5,083 nucleotides of DNA from Brevundimonas vancanneytii (GTDB taxonomy: Bacteria > Pseudomonadota > Alphaproteobacteria > Caulobacterales > Caulobacteraceae), in assembly GCA_945874855.1 (NCBI GenBank), contig CAMCIP010000171.1:1-5083 (forward strand), written 5' to 3'. Both the position numbers and the translations under genes were made by a program. Below, piece by piece: positions 4,949 to 5,083 of the stretch. How positions within the stretch are numbered: position 1 is the first letter of the stretch; every line of letters starts with the position of its first letter. The notes under the pieces are model-generated. The model saw nothing but the letters and a program-made list of their open reading frames with translations. It had not been told where the DNA came from and did no database searches.

Positions 4949-5083
4949 TCACCCCTCCAGCGTCTCCACGGTGAGATTGCCGTTGGTGTAGACGCAGACC
5001 TCGGCGGCGATGGCCATGGATTTGCGGGCAATGGCCTCGGCGTCGAGGTCGGTGTTGTCCATCAGGGCCCGGGCGGCGGCGAG
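4949..5083 (-). CDS. hslV: HslV, peptidase subunit of HslUV protease (3' end only)
   Basis: The window holds the last 44 codons and the TGA stop; the 5' part lies beyond the right edge. The residues end AEVCVYTNGNLTVETLEG, preceded by DLDAEAIARKSMAIAA. This closely matches the conserved HslV C-terminus (IAA(D/E)ICVYTN...LTVE.L), the tail that contacts the HslU ATPase. HslV is the threonine-protease core of the cytoplasmic HslUV (ClpYQ) complex, which degrades misfolded and short-lived proteins. Its catalytic N-terminal threonine is outside the window. Nearly all codons end in G or C, as expected of a resident gene. No hslU follows it here: the next gene is the GxxExxY cassette. No clear terminator is seen in the 23 bp before the repeat arm. 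Confidence 0.9.
   Translation of the reverse strand, partial: LAAARALMDNTDLDAEAIARKSMAIAAEVCVYTNGNLTVETLEG

Overview
The window is about 70% G+C, and its recognisable genes use codons that end almost always in G or C. Together with the gene types, this suggests an alphaproteobacterium, most likely from Caulobacterales (Brevundimonas or Caulobacter-like). That assignment is an inference from composition and protein style. Every gene I can support lies on the minus strand, so the window reads biologically from right to left.

Right edge (4949-5083): the last 44 codons of hslV, the peptidase subunit of the HslUV (ClpYQ) protease. Its end is followed after 23 bp by a compact 478-bp unit (4448-4925). 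This unit holds one small GxxExxY-family gene, a PD-(D/E)XK nuclease-like protein, which fills nearly all the space between two 45-bp inverted repeats. Each repeat is built from four CACCAAG(G) units, and the two arms match at 40 of 45 positions. It looks like a small mobile or cassette-like element and is the most unusual thing in the window.

Middle (3826-4447): about 620 bp with no convincing gene. It holds several short dyads and direct repeats and one A/T-richer patch, and presumably contains the promoter and leader of the next operon.

Main operon (3825 down to 263): an OmpR-type response regulator, a transmembrane histidine kinase starting 2 nt after it, and, 27 nt further on, a periplasmic HtrA/DegP-type serine protease with two PDZ domains. 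The likely logic is an envelope-stress circuit: the kinase senses a periplasmic condition, the regulator controls transcription, and the protease clears or refolds damaged exported proteins. A kinase/regulator pair beside degP is a recurring arrangement in alphaproteobacteria as I recall it, but the signal and targets cannot be read from the sequence.

Left edge (1-262): non-coding or weakly coding DNA after degP, with several dyads, G-runs and two tiny overlapping open frames of doubtful status.
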